Source of the DNA: Cytophagales bacterium
Lineage (GTDB): Bacteria > Bacteroidota > Bacteroidia > Cytophagales > Cyclobacteriaceae
Length of the DNA: 33,489 bases
NCBI GenBank assembly: GCA_017303795.1
Contig: JAFLBR010000024.1
Location: forward strand, 1-33,489
Direction of reading: 5' to 3'
The notes beneath the pieces are model-generated. The model was not told the origin of the DNA and searched no databases. It saw only the letters and a program-made list of their open reading frames with translations. Numbering within the stretch: the stretch's first letter is position 1; the number at the start of each line of letters is the position of its first letter. The translations under genes and the position numbers were made by a program. Positions 13,504 to 22,378 of the stretch are shown here, one piece after another.

Positions 13504-15897
13504 ATGCTCAAAAATTACTTACTCATTGCCCTGCGCAATATCCGCCAAACCCCACTTTATGCATTCATTAACATTTTTAGTCTGGCCATTGGGTTGGCGG
13601 CTTGTATTGTCATTTATCTTTTTATTCGCGATGAGCGAAGTTTTGATGCCTTCCACGCGCAGGCTCCGGCCATTTACAGGTTAGATGAAGTGCAGAACTT
13701 TACGGGCACAAACGTGCAAAAGGTTGCATTGAGTATGCCCGGTATGGGCCCCAGTCTTGTAAAAGAATATCCGGAGGTAGCCAACTATGCCCGCTTTATG
13801 TGCCGCCCTAAACAATTGGTGGCCGATGGTGAAAAGAAATTTTTGCTGCCCTTTCTGGCAACGGTTGATAGTACATTTCTGGAGATTTTTGATTTTGAAG
13901 TTTTGATTGGCGATAGAACCACGGCTCTGGATGAACCCTTTGCTATCATGGTTACCGAAGCCACCGCGCTTAAATTTTTTACAAGCATTGAAGAGGCGAT
14001 GGGCAAGTCGTTAACCTTTCGGGATAAGGAGTACAAGATCACTGGCGTTTTAAAAGATCTTCCTGAAAACTCGCACATGAAGTTTGATGCGCTGGTTTCG
14101 ATGGTAACGGTAACCAGTGAGAACAAACGATTTAATGACCAATGGGGTGGTAACTTTCTGAATACCTACCTCGTGCTGCATCCCAACACCGATGTAAAAG
14201 CACTAGAAGAAAAATTCCCGGCCTTTTTAAGGCGCCACATGGACGACCCGCAGATTAACACTTTCTATGTATTGTTTCTGCAAAAACTGGAAGATGTGCA
14301 TCTGGCTTCAACGGATATTGAGCATGACTATAACAACTATCGCAAATTCAATGGCAAGTATCTGGATGTATTTTCTGTTGTAGGTGTTTTCATTTTGTTG
14401 ATTGCCGGAGTAAACTTTATGAACCTGAGTACTGCGCGTTCATCCCACCGGTGGAAGGAAATAGGTGTACGCAAAACAGTGGGGGCTAAAAAAATTCAGT
14501 TGTTCGGTCAATTTATTTTTGAATCGCTGGTGCTTGCGTTTTTAGCATTGGTATTGGCGGTAGTAATTGATCTGGTTGCATTACCTCTTGTTAATAAAGT
14601 TATTCATCGGCAGCTTACACTCTTGCCTTTGCTCGAGCCACAAAACATTCTTTATATTATCTCGGCCACTTTTGGTTTGGGAATCTGTACTGGTATCTAT
14701 CCATCGCTTTACATGACTTCGTTCAGTTTATCGCGGGTATTGAAAGGTGGCGAAGTAGCGGGAAGCAAATCGGTATTTCGTTCAGGGCTGGTGGTGTTGC
14801 AGTTTGGATTAGCGTTGGGTTTAATTGTGAGTACGTTTGTAGTGGTGCAGCAGCTTTCGTTTATGCAAAACAAAGATCTGGGTTTTAGTAAAGACCAAAT
14901 GATGTTGGTGGATATGAATGGTGAAGCAAACCAGAAGTTTGAGCAACTGCGCACCGAGCTAAAACGCAGTCCGCATATTCTGGGTGTTACTGCCAGTGGT
15001 CAGCGATTGGGTGAAAATTTTCATCAATCTACCTTTAAGATTAAGAGCGATACCGGCATTTATGAATTTGTACCTTCTAATGTAAATGTGGACTACGAGT
15101 ATCTGGATGTGTATGATATTCAGTTGAAAGATGGCCGTAAATTTTCAAAAGAGGTAAGTTCAGATAAAGACTTTGCTTTTATTGTGAATGAATCGTTCGC
15201 TAAAGAGTTAGGAATAACCGAAATAATCGGCACTCCTGCCGGCATGGGTTGGTATGCCAATGATACACTCGGTACCATTATTGGTGTGGCGAAGGATTTT
15301 AATTTTAATTCATTGCATTATAAAATTAATACGTTGCAGATGTCCGTTCATCCGGAGTGGGGTTATGATGAGATGTCGGTAAAAATAGACGAAGCACATA
15401 TGGAAGAAGCTATTGCTTATATAAAAAATATTTGGGAGCAGCATGTTTCCTATCCGTTCGATTATTCATTTCTGGATGGCCACTTCGAAAATCTTTATCG
15501 CTCCGATAAACAGATGAGTGCTGTGGTAACCATTATGGCTGGCCTGGCTATTCTGGTTTCGTGTATGGGTTTGTTCGGTCTGGCAGCAATTACTACTGCA
15601 CGTAAAACCAAAGAGATTGGGATTCGTAAAGTGTTAGGGGCTTCTGAAACCCAGATTACGGTATTGCTCTCACGCAACTTTGCGTTGTTAATCCTGATTT
15701 CTTTTGTGATTGCAAGTCCGTTAACCTACACGTTGCTGGTAAAGTGGCTGGATAGTTTTGCATACCGCATAACCATTAATCCATTGTTGTTTTTGTTGGG
15801 TGGGGTAGTGGCGTTGAGTATTGCATTGCTTACCATTGGGTACCATACCATTCGGTCAGCACGTAGAAATCCTGTGAAGGCGTTGCGGTATGAGTAG
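13504..15897 (+). CDS. ABC transporter permease, MacB/FtsX family
   Basis: A 797-residue two-module permease of the type abundant in Bacteroidota. ATG at 13504 is chosen because MLKNYLLIALRNIRQTPLYAFINIFSLAIGLAAC is the standard opening; a GTG at 13441 would add 21 unrelated residues. Seen: first membrane helix (about 20-42), a MacB-type periplasmic domain (YRLDEVQNF onward), three helices around 290-430 with RSSHRWKEIGVRKTVGAKK, then a second periplasmic domain and a final FtsX unit (about 670-797) with TKEIGIRKVLGASETQI, the same coupling motif repeated. It ends in NPVKALRYE, also typical. No ATPase gene is adjacent, so the partner must be elsewhere. Substrate unknown (peptide, lipid or antibiotic export are family possibilities). 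Confidence 0.92.
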   Translation: MLKNYLLIALRNIRQTPLYAFINIFSLAIGLAACIVIYLFIRDERSFDAFHAQAPAIYRLDEVQNFTGTNVQKVALSMPGMGPSLVKEYPEVANYARFMCRPKQLVADGEKKFLLPFLATVDSTFLEIFDFEVLIGDRTTALDEPFAIMVTEATALKFFTSIEEAMGKSLTFRDKEYKITGVLKDLPENSHMKFDALVSMVTVTSENKRFNDQWGGNFLNTYLVLHPNTDVKALEEKFPAFLRRHMDDPQINTFYVLFLQKLEDVHLASTDIEHDYNNYRKFNGKYLDVFSVVGVFILLIAGVNFMNLSTARSSHRWKEIGVRKTVGAKKIQLFGQFIFESLVLAFLALVLAVVIDLVALPLVNKVIHRQLTLLPLLEPQNILYIISATFGLGICTGIYPSLYMTSFSLSRVLKGGEVAGSKSVFRSGLVVLQFGLALGLIVSTFVVVQQLSFMQNKDLGFSKDQMMLVDMNGEANQKFEQLRTELKRSPHILGVTASGQRLGENFHQSTFKIKSDTGIYEFVPSNVNVDYEYLDVYDIQLKDGRKFSKEVSSDKDFAFIVNESFAKELGITEIIGTPAGMGWYANDTLGTIIGVAKDFNFNSLHYKINTLQMSVHPEWGYDEMSVKIDEAHMEEAIAYIKNIWEQHVSYPFDYSFLDGHFENLYRSDKQMSAVVTIMAGLAILVSCMGLFGLAAITTARKTKEIGIRKVLGASETQITVLLSRNFALLILISFVIASPLTYTLLVKWLDSFAYRITINPLLFLLGGVVALSIALLTIGYHTIRSARRNPVKALRYE

Positions 15898-15903
15898 TAA
15901 TTT

Positions 15904-15945
15904 AGGCATAAGACGACTGTTTGCACTGATAGCCGTCTTATGCCT
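15904..15945. terminator. Hairpin between convergent genes
   Basis: AGGCATAAGACG (15904-15915) and CGTCTTATGCCT (15934-15945) form a perfect 12-bp stem with an 18-nt loop. It lies between the permease and the converging small gene and probably terminates both; the U-tracts are weak. Confidence 0.65.
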
Positions 15946-15965
15946 TAAGAAAATTTACTTATTGC

Positions 15966-16295
15966 TTAATTGAACCACCACTTCTTTGCCGGATCTGGAT
16001 TTAACCGTATTATTTGTTCGCGTGTAGGCGAAATGGTTTTATGAATCACTTTACGAAGTTCGAGGTCGTGTTTAACTTCAAGTAAGTACCACGACACATT
16101 ACCACGAAAGTCGGCATTAAATTTTTGCTGTGCTTCCTGCACCAGGTCGTGCAGTGTTACGCCTTCTGGCCCTACCTTCTCCAGCGTACTAACTATAAAG
16201 ACAGAAAGCTTTTCATAGTCTTCTTCGCGCATCTTCTCCGCAATCCGCCCAGCCCTTCTCCACAACGCTTTATCTATCCTCATATCCCATCCCAA
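15966..16295 (-). CDS. Small unknown protein, possibly DUF6958-like
   Basis: A 109-residue basic soluble protein. Seen: RAGRIAEKMREEDYEKLSVFIVSTLEKVGPEGVTLHDLVQEAQ, then ISWYLLEVKHDLELRKVIHKT-like sequence (VSWYLLEVKHDLELRKVIHK), which suggests a winged-helix-like fold. The 'W....V..DLE..' pattern is reminiscent of DUF6958 proteins, but this is from memory of the family and needs a profile search. Start could be ATG at 16295 or the second Met (16283). No signal peptide, no catalytic motif. It diverges from the sensor kinase gene, with a 210-bp gap in which I see no gene. Confidence 0.6.
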   Translation of the reverse strand: MGWDMRIDKALWRRAGRIAEKMREEDYEKLSVFIVSTLEKVGPEGVTLHDLVQEAQQKFNADFRGNVSWYLLEVKHDLELRKVIHKTISPTREQIIRLNPDPAKKWWFN

Positions 16296-16505
16296 CGAAC
16301 GACCAACCGATATTGTTTCGAACTTAACAATTCCTTTACATGGAAGAAGAACAGAACTTATTCTCGAACGTTTGCGGAGGGGATTAGTGGAGCGGGAAAG
16401 GACTCGTAACTATTTACACCAGTGTCCTGGAGATTCCTGGCAAATTGCTGTTTGCATTTTAAGGCGCGCGAGGTTAGCTTCGTTTAAAAACCTACTATTA
16501 TAGGA

Positions 16506-18089
16506 ATGCGATACATTTTGATGACAGTTTATGCTTGCATGTTTCTTCACAGCCATGCTCAACTTGTAGAGCCACCCCGCACAAATCTGACACAGGAGGA
16601 ATATTTTGTGTTACTAATCGATAGCCTTAAGATGGCTGAAAGTAAGCATGATTCAGTAGCCGTAATGAATTATGCGACAATCCTAGTCACAGAGTTTCAA
16701 ACTTTGCGAACCCCTAAACGAGGAGCAGATTATTTAAGTCTCGCCCTTCAGTATTCTAAGGGACATACGAATAGCAAATTGTTTGCTGATGTTTGTAATC
16801 GTGCGGGATTGTTAATGGTTCCTCTATTTCGTGGTCCCAATAGCGAAGAAACGAAAGAAATGCACGACTCGGCAAGGTACTGGTACAAACAGGCTATAGA
16901 AATTGGAACTAGAACGGATTACCCATCCGTGGTGGCATGGGCCAATCAAGGCCTTCTAAACAATGCAATCAGTGAGTTTATTAGAACGGGCAATAAAAAC
17001 CTTCAAGACAGTATAGAAATGTATTACAATAATGCCACATTAATAAATACCCAGCTTGGTGTAATTAATGAGAATATTTATTCCGATTTAAAGTTTGCCA
17101 GATATCTTATTAAAACAGGTAACTTGAAACGAGCTCAGATCCTTTTACAAGGACAATGGAATCAGAATGATAAAATGGATATTAAGCAGAAACATGATCT
17201 ATATATTGGCATTCATGACATGTTGGCCAAACAAAATAACTTAGATACACTTGCAAGTTTAAGGTTTCGCATCCAGCAATATCAATATAAAATTACAGCA
17301 GTGGATCATACTGAAACATTGCATGAAAAAGATCAACAATACGAGGTAAGTAGGACAAAAGGTGTTTTAACTGAAACCTCGGCCCGATTGAATACAACCA
17401 ATAAGGTTTTAGTTATCTCAGTTATTTTATTGTTTGTATTCGCACTTTTAATATTTTATCTCTTCTTCCTCTTCCGCAAAAACAAAAGACTTTCCCAGCG
17501 TAACGAGTTACTGCTGCGCGAACAAAACCACCGCGTAAAAAATAACCTGCAAATGATCAGCAGTTTGTTAAGCCTGCAATCGCAGAAACTCCCATCTTCC
17601 AATGCGAGAGAAGTTTTGGAAGATAGCCAGAGAAGAATAAGCTCGGTGGCCTTATTGCACCGTATGTTGTACGAAGGCGAACAAGTAGGCCAGATTGAAG
17701 TTTCGGCTTATCTTAAATCGTTAACGGAAGAGATAAAATATGCTGCCGATAGGCTAATTGAAATAACGCTACACCTTCCAGAAAAATTGGAGCTAAAGGT
17801 AGAACGTGTAACCAGCCTTGGGCTAATTGTAAATGAGTTATTCACTAATAGTATAAAGCATGTCGATAGAAATGTTTCACTCCACATCCGCTTAAAGGTT
17901 GAGCCTTCCGCCACTAAACTAATCTTAAACTATGCTGACAATGGAACTGGGGTAACGCGCGAGGCATGGATGTCTTCCACCTCATTTGGAAATCAACTCA
18001 TTCAATTACAGAGTCGGCAGTTGCGTGGAGAGTTTGCTGTGAGCAACGAGAATGGGTTTGTGTTCAGTCTGCGATTCCACACTAAGTAA
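16506..18089 (+). CDS. Membrane sensor histidine kinase, HisKA_2 type
   Basis: A 527-residue sensor kinase. Seen: a signal peptide (MRYILMTVYACMFLHSHAQ), a helical periplasmic sensor region (about 25-280) with weak TPR-like helix pairs, a transmembrane helix at 301-323, then LLLREQNHRVKNNLQMISSLL, the HisKA_2 dimerisation box, with His342 as phosphoacceptor. The ATPase domain (about 430-525) carries an N-box (LIVNELFTNSIKH, 440-452) and a G1 box (DNGTG, 478-482). The family pairs with LytTR regulators in Bacteroidota and the next gene is one, 98 bp downstream, so they form a two-component system. What the TPR-like domain senses is unknown. Confidence 0.92.
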   Translation: MRYILMTVYACMFLHSHAQLVEPPRTNLTQEEYFVLLIDSLKMAESKHDSVAVMNYATILVTEFQTLRTPKRGADYLSLALQYSKGHTNSKLFADVCNRAGLLMVPLFRGPNSEETKEMHDSARYWYKQAIEIGTRTDYPSVVAWANQGLLNNAISEFIRTGNKNLQDSIEMYYNNATLINTQLGVINENIYSDLKFARYLIKTGNLKRAQILLQGQWNQNDKMDIKQKHDLYIGIHDMLAKQNNLDTLASLRFRIQQYQYKITAVDHTETLHEKDQQYEVSRTKGVLTETSARLNTTNKVLVISVILLFVFALLIFYLFFLFRKNKRLSQRNELLLREQNHRVKNNLQMISSLLSLQSQKLPSSNAREVLEDSQRRISSVALLHRMLYEGEQVGQIEVSAYLKSLTEEIKYAADRLIEITLHLPEKLELKVERVTSLGLIVNELFTNSIKHVDRNVSLHIRLKVEPSATKLILNYADNGTGVTREAWMSSTSFGNQLIQLQSRQLRGEFAVSNENGFVFSLRFHTK

Positions 18090-18187
18090 AAATTTTAATA
18101 CTCATTTTCCATAAAATCCAAACATGCAGGTTTTTGGGTTGCACGGGTAAGTACTATTAGCTATGATTAAGAAATAGTTGATTACTT

Positions 18188-18925
18188 ATGATTCGCATTC
18201 TTACCATTGAGGACGACCTGCTCATTGCTGAAGACCTGAAACAAAAGCTTACCCAGTTAGGCTATCTGGTGTTAGGCAACTCTACCAGTTGTAATGAGGC
18301 ATTGGATTTTATTGCGCAACAAACGCCCGATCTGATTATTGCCGATGTTATGATTGATGGCGATAAAGATGGAATAGAAACCGTAAGTGAAATTTATAAA
18401 CGCTTATTATGCCCGGTAATTTTCCTTACGGCTAATTCTGAATCGGCAACTGTAAAACGGGCATTGGCTACGCACCCCGCGGCATTCTTAATAAAGCCAT
18501 TTAAGCTAAGCGAATTTGCCATTAATATTGATCTGGCTATTAAAAATTTCAAGGCCAAGTTTCCGGAGGATAAAGTTAGCCATCTTGTAACGGATGCCAT
18601 CTTTGTGCCGGATAAGTTTCTCTATCATAAAGTTTATAAAAACGACATCTTGTTTGTGGAGGCTGATGGTTCTTATGTTCGCATTATAACCTCCGAAAAG
18701 AAATACCAGATTACTACTAATCTAAAAGGCTTTGAGGGGCAGTTTACACATCCCTCTTTTTACCGCGTATCGCGCAAACATTTGGTTAATCTCAATAGAG
18801 TAACCCGCATAAACGGTAACATGCTTTACATCAAAGATCACAAGACCGAGCACGGCATAGCCATTTCTAAATTTGAACGGGCCGAGATTTTGTCAAGGTT
18901 TGAGATTATTAAGACGAAGGGGTGA
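18188..18925 (+). CDS. LytTR-family response regulator
   Basis: A 245-residue DNA-binding response regulator and the likely partner of the upstream kinase. Seen: a receiver domain at 1-120 with acidic pair Glu8-Asp9-Asp10, phosphoacceptor Asp53 (LIIADVMIDG), Thr81 (IFLTANS) and Lys103 (LIKPFK); and a LytTR domain at about 140-240 with ILFVEADGSYVRIITSEKKY, FYRVSRKHLVNLNRVTRI and the end FERAEILSRF. LytTR proteins bind pairs of short direct repeats near promoters. The genes it regulates cannot be read from the sequence; the exported proteins that start 210 bp downstream are one possibility. Confidence 0.93.
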   Translation: MIRILTIEDDLLIAEDLKQKLTQLGYLVLGNSTSCNEALDFIAQQTPDLIIADVMIDGDKDGIETVSEIYKRLLCPVIFLTANSESATVKRALATHPAAFLIKPFKLSEFAINIDLAIKNFKAKFPEDKVSHLVTDAIFVPDKFLYHKVYKNDILFVEADGSYVRIITSEKKYQITTNLKGFEGQFTHPSFYRVSRKHLVNLNRVTRINGNMLYIKDHKTEHGIAISKFERAEILSRFEIIKTKG

Positions 18926-18998
18926 TATGTTTAGTTCAACCCTGAATTAATATTTAAAGGGATTTGCAACAAATCTATTATTTCGGTTTGTAAACTCA

Positions 18999-19065
18999 GC
19001 TTAGAAGAAGTATCTGGCTATTCGTGAGAAGAAATATCTCTTCTAAGCACTTTTTTGAAAAAGTG
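18999..19065. repeat. Two inverted repeats in the leader of the exported-protein genes
   Basis: GCTTAGAAGA (18999-19008) and TCTTCTAAGC (19039-19048) are a perfect 10-bp inverted pair 30 bp apart. Immediately after, CACTTTTT-TG-AAAAAGTG (19048-19065) is a perfect 8-bp hairpin. The second could end the response regulator transcript; the first may be an operator or RNA structure before the gene at 19136. Confidence 0.6.
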
Positions 19066-19135
19066 ACAATCATAAAAAATATCTTTCATAGGTCGAATTT
19101 CTTGGTAGTTAGCTTTTAACCTATTCCTAAAACTT

Positions 19136-20164
19136 ATGAAAGCCCTCGCATCTAAAATCATTTTATTTTTCCTCTGTTTTACGTTGTCATCATCCTTTGC
19201 CCAAACCATACGCAGAGTTAACAACACCGGTATTCCATTGGGTACTAACATGTATTCCACCTTGCAAGCCGCACACAATGCTGCTGCCAGTGGTGATATT
19301 ATTTACATAGAAGGCTCAGGCGCATTTTACGCTGGGGCAACTATAACCAAGCGATTAACCATTATTGGCCCAGGGTATCTGCTGGCCGAAAATTATCCAA
19401 GTTTTGCTGATGTAAGGCCTGGTGAATTTGCATTTAATGCCAATGACATATTCTTTAATGCCGGGAGTGAGGGTTCAATCTTAACGGGTTGCAGTGGCTT
19501 TATTAATGGATTAGAAGTGAAGATAAATGTTTCGAACATTACCATTACCCGGAATAGATCATTAACGGTAGATTTTGATAATGTTGATGCTGCGCCATTG
19601 ACGGGGATTGTTATTACAAAAAATTACGACCTTCGAGTTGATAGCTTTTCGTCTTCTGCAAGTATTAGCATAGTTGTCTCACATAACTATATCAATTCTA
19701 TTATTTTACCATTAAATTTTTCGGGTGTATTTTCAAATAATATTCTTGACGCTACAACATCCTTGTATAATTTTAATTTAGCCAGTAACATTTGGATTTC
19801 TGGTAGCGTTTCAGGCTCCTCTTTCACCAACTGTACTTTTTCCAATAACATCGATGCCCGTGCCCTTGTAAACTCCAATGCTTTTGGAACCACCAATGGA
19901 AACCAGGCTAACGTGGATAAAACAACATTGTTTGTCGGTACTACCGGAAACTCTACTGATGGCCAATGGAAACTCAAGGCTGGTTCACCTGCTATTGGTG
20001 CAGGGTTTGGCGGAATAGATTGTGGTATGTTTGGCGGTTTGGATCCTTATGCACTTTCAGGCATTGTGGCCGCTGATTATCCTACCATTACATCTTTTAC
20101 TACTTCTGGTACAGGTAATAGCACTACTCCGCTAACGGTTAAGATCAGCACCAAGTCTAACTAA
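19136..20164 (+). CDS. Exported right-handed beta-helix-like protein
   Basis: A 342-residue exported protein. Seen: signal peptide MKALASKIILFFLCFTLSSSFAQ (about 1-23); the opening YSTLQAAHNAAASGDIIYIEGSG (39-61), typical of pectate-lyase-like beta-helix proteins where a list of positions is 'opened' (LTIIGPGYLLAENY); repeated short strands with N/S-rich turns (NITITRNRSLTV, GIVITKNYDLRV, SIVVSHNYINSI); and the end SPAIGAGFGGIDCGMFGGLDPY. There are no clear catalytic residues, so it may be a structural or polysaccharide-binding protein. It lacks its own T9SS sorting domain, while its neighbour 23 bp downstream has one; the two are probably cotranscribed. Confidence 0.8.
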   Translation: MKALASKIILFFLCFTLSSSFAQTIRRVNNTGIPLGTNMYSTLQAAHNAAASGDIIYIEGSGAFYAGATITKRLTIIGPGYLLAENYPSFADVRPGEFAFNANDIFFNAGSEGSILTGCSGFINGLEVKINVSNITITRNRSLTVDFDNVDAAPLTGIVITKNYDLRVDSFSSSASISIVVSHNYINSIILPLNFSGVFSNNILDATTSLYNFNLASNIWISGSVSGSSFTNCTFSNNIDARALVNSNAFGTTNGNQANVDKTTLFVGTTGNSTDGQWKLKAGSPAIGAGFGGIDCGMFGGLDPYALSGIVAADYPTITSFTTSGTGNSTTPLTVKISTKSN

Positions 20165-20187
20165 GCTGTTTAACCTGATTCCCCCGG

Positions 20188-21888
20188 ATGATGAAAAGTT
20201 TTTACAGCTTCTTAGTACTACTTCTTATTTGTGCTTTTGCCAATGCACAAAACATAACACAGGTGGAGTACTTTATCGATACCGACCCCGGCTATGGCAG
20301 TGGCACTAACGTTCCGGTAACCCCGGCCGCGGCATTGAATGATTTAACGTTTAATGTTCCGCTTGCTTCGGTAAGCAATGGGTTTCATACCCTTTACGTT
20401 CGTGTAAAGAACGCAAACAATAAATGGAGCATCGTTCAAAACAGACCATTTGTAAAGTTAGCCTTAGCGGTTAACGTTAACCGGGTAGAATATTTTTTAG
20501 ATACTGATCCCGGCTATGGAAATGGAACCTCAGTTCCGTTTACTGCAGGCACCTCATTAACCGACTTAACCTTCAATGTTTCTCTAACTTCCGTAACCGA
20601 TGGCTTGCATACTCTTTATGTAAGAGTGCGGGATTCTAACAACAAGTGGAGCCTTGTGCAGAACAGAACTTTTGTAAAAATTCCAACAGCACCTAACATT
20701 GTACAGGTTGAGTATTTTGTAGATACCGATCCGGGTCTCGGAAATGGAACCAGTGTGCCGTTTACTCCGGCTCCGGTTGTTACCGATCTCAATTTTTCAG
20801 TTAATGTTTCTGCACTGTCAAACGGCAACCACAAGTTATACGTGCGTGTAAAGAATGCATTGGGTCGTTGGAGTACAACCCTGAATCAAGATTTTAGTGT
20901 GTGTAATCTGACGGCACCAGAAGCCAAGGCTGCTACTAATGTTACCACAACCGGCTTTGTTTCAAATTGGAACGCAGTAGCTGGTGCTACGAGTTACGAA
21001 GTTCAAGCTTCTGCCGATGATTTTGTTAATTTCTCTACAGCCACTACAACAGATCTTTTTGCAAATGCTATTAATATGCCTGCTAATACCGTTGTTAAGT
21101 ATCGGGTGCGAGCCATTGGAGCAACCTGTACTTCTGTATTCTCAAACATAATATCGGTAACCACCTTACCCAAGCAAAATCAGACTATAACTTTTGATCC
21201 GATAGCAGATAAAACACTTGGTGGCGCTTCCTTTACGTTAGGAGCTACAGCCAGTTCTGGCCTTGTGGTAAGTTATACGGCCGGCAACGGCAAGGTAACA
21301 GTAAGTGGTAATACAGTTACACTTGTAAGTGCGGGCCGTACTTCTATAACCGCTAATCAGGCGGGGGATGCAACCTTTAATGCAGCACCTGCTGTGGCGC
21401 AAAGTTTTTGTATTAAACCAGCTAAGCCAACTGTTTCCATTGGCACGCAACATACTGAAACGATTGTGTTAACCTCTAATGCTGCAACTGGCAACCAATG
21501 GTTTAAAAATGGGGTACTTCTTGCAGGAGCAACTGCAACCACTTTAACGGTAAGCGAACCCGCTATCTATCAGGTACGCGTAACCGTAGACGATTGCGTA
21601 AGTGAACTTTCAAACGAGGTGCCGATTGTGATTACAGGAATAGAACCTAACAGTTTAGCTAACGCCATGCTCTATCCCAACCCTGTAGAAGCGGAATTGT
21701 ATTTAACCGGAGTGGGAATGATACTGGAAAGTAAGGTAACAGATTTGGCCGGTCGTGAGCATGCCATTGAATTTAAACAAAACGGCAACGGTTATCAGGC
21801 AAATGTAACGGGATTAACTACAGGTATGTATGTAGTGCTGGTACGCGATGCACAAGCAATTAAACACATTAGATTCACTAAGAAATGA
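20188..21888 (+). CDS. T9SS-sorted cell-surface protein with three 74-residue repeats
   Basis: A 566-residue surface protein. Seen: signal peptide MMKSFYSFLVLLLICAFANAQ; three tandem repeats starting VEYFIDTDPGYGSGT (26), VEYFLDTDPGYGNGT (100) and VEYFVDTDPGLGNGT (174), spaced exactly 74 residues, each with HTLYVRVK-type strands; a fibronectin-III-like domain (about 243-327); an Ig-like bacterial domain (about 331-407, ITFDPIADKTLGGASFTLGATASSG); an Ig-like or PKD domain (411-483); and a type A T9SS C-terminal domain (492-566, LYPNPVEAELYL...GMYVVLV...IRFTKK). The sorting domain directs secretion across the outer membrane and attachment to the surface. Ligand unknown. It overlaps the next gene by an ATGA. 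Confidence 0.92.
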   Translation: MMKSFYSFLVLLLICAFANAQNITQVEYFIDTDPGYGSGTNVPVTPAAALNDLTFNVPLASVSNGFHTLYVRVKNANNKWSIVQNRPFVKLALAVNVNRVEYFLDTDPGYGNGTSVPFTAGTSLTDLTFNVSLTSVTDGLHTLYVRVRDSNNKWSLVQNRTFVKIPTAPNIVQVEYFVDTDPGLGNGTSVPFTPAPVVTDLNFSVNVSALSNGNHKLYVRVKNALGRWSTTLNQDFSVCNLTAPEAKAATNVTTTGFVSNWNAVAGATSYEVQASADDFVNFSTATTTDLFANAINMPANTVVKYRVRAIGATCTSVFSNIISVTTLPKQNQTITFDPIADKTLGGASFTLGATASSGLVVSYTAGNGKVTVSGNTVTLVSAGRTSITANQAGDATFNAAPAVAQSFCIKPAKPTVSIGTQHTETIVLTSNAATGNQWFKNGVLLAGATATTLTVSEPAIYQVRVTVDDCVSELSNEVPIVITGIEPNSLANAMLYPNPVEAELYLTGVGMILESKVTDLAGREHAIEFKQNGNGYQANVTGLTTGMYVVLVRDAQAIKHIRFTKK

Positions 21889-22358
21889 AACAAACTCTAT
21901 TTAAGTCTGCGCGCTTTTCAGGTTTCAGTAAGCTTATATTTTTTGTTGCTTTAGTAGGTGGGTTATTGTTTGTTTCTGGTTGTAAAGGAAAGAGCGAAGA
22001 TCCCAAACCATCTAAACAGGATGAAGTACAAGCCATCTTAATTTCTGGCAATTGGAGAATACAAACGGTAACGGTTGATGGAGTAGATGAAACGGATCTT
22101 TATGAAGACCTAACCTTGCGATTTACGGCAACCAATTATACCAGCACAAATGGATTACCTGTTTGGCCATCCAGTGGCACGTGGTCTTTTACTAATGATC
22201 AAGCCAACGCATTTCAGAGAAACGATGGTTTATTGGTGGATATACTGGAAGCTACCTCAACTTCATTAAAACTAGGTTTAGCCTGGGAAGAAACCACCAT
22301 TGGATCCGGCAGGGCAAGTTCAGTTGAAGGCGATCATGTATTTAGTTTTGTAAAATGA
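21885..22358 (+). CDS. Predicted lipoprotein, lipocalin-like
   Basis: A 157-residue lipoprotein. Seen: signal with lipobox LLFVSGC (Cys33), a charged linker (KGKSEDPKPSKQDEVQ), then a beta-rich domain with NWRIQTVTVDGVDETDLYEDLTLRFTATNYTSTNG and SGTWSF, a pattern common to Bacteroidota lipocalin-like lipoproteins ('...G.W....v..dg......f.....f........G.w.f'). Its ATG lies inside the stop of the T9SS gene (ATGA, 21885-21888), so translation of the two is coupled and they may act together at the surface. The function is unknown. Confidence 0.8.
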   Translation: MKQTLFKSARFSGFSKLIFFVALVGGLLFVSGCKGKSEDPKPSKQDEVQAILISGNWRIQTVTVDGVDETDLYEDLTLRFTATNYTSTNGLPVWPSSGTWSFTNDQANAFQRNDGLLVDILEATSTSLKLGLAWEETTIGSGRASSVEGDHVFSFVK

Positions 22359-22378
22359 GTTTGAGAAATCTGTAGAAT

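Noticed and set aside
16296-16505. Hidden gene in the spacer before the sensor kinase
   Set aside because: The open frames there are short shadows without start context, signal or family pattern.
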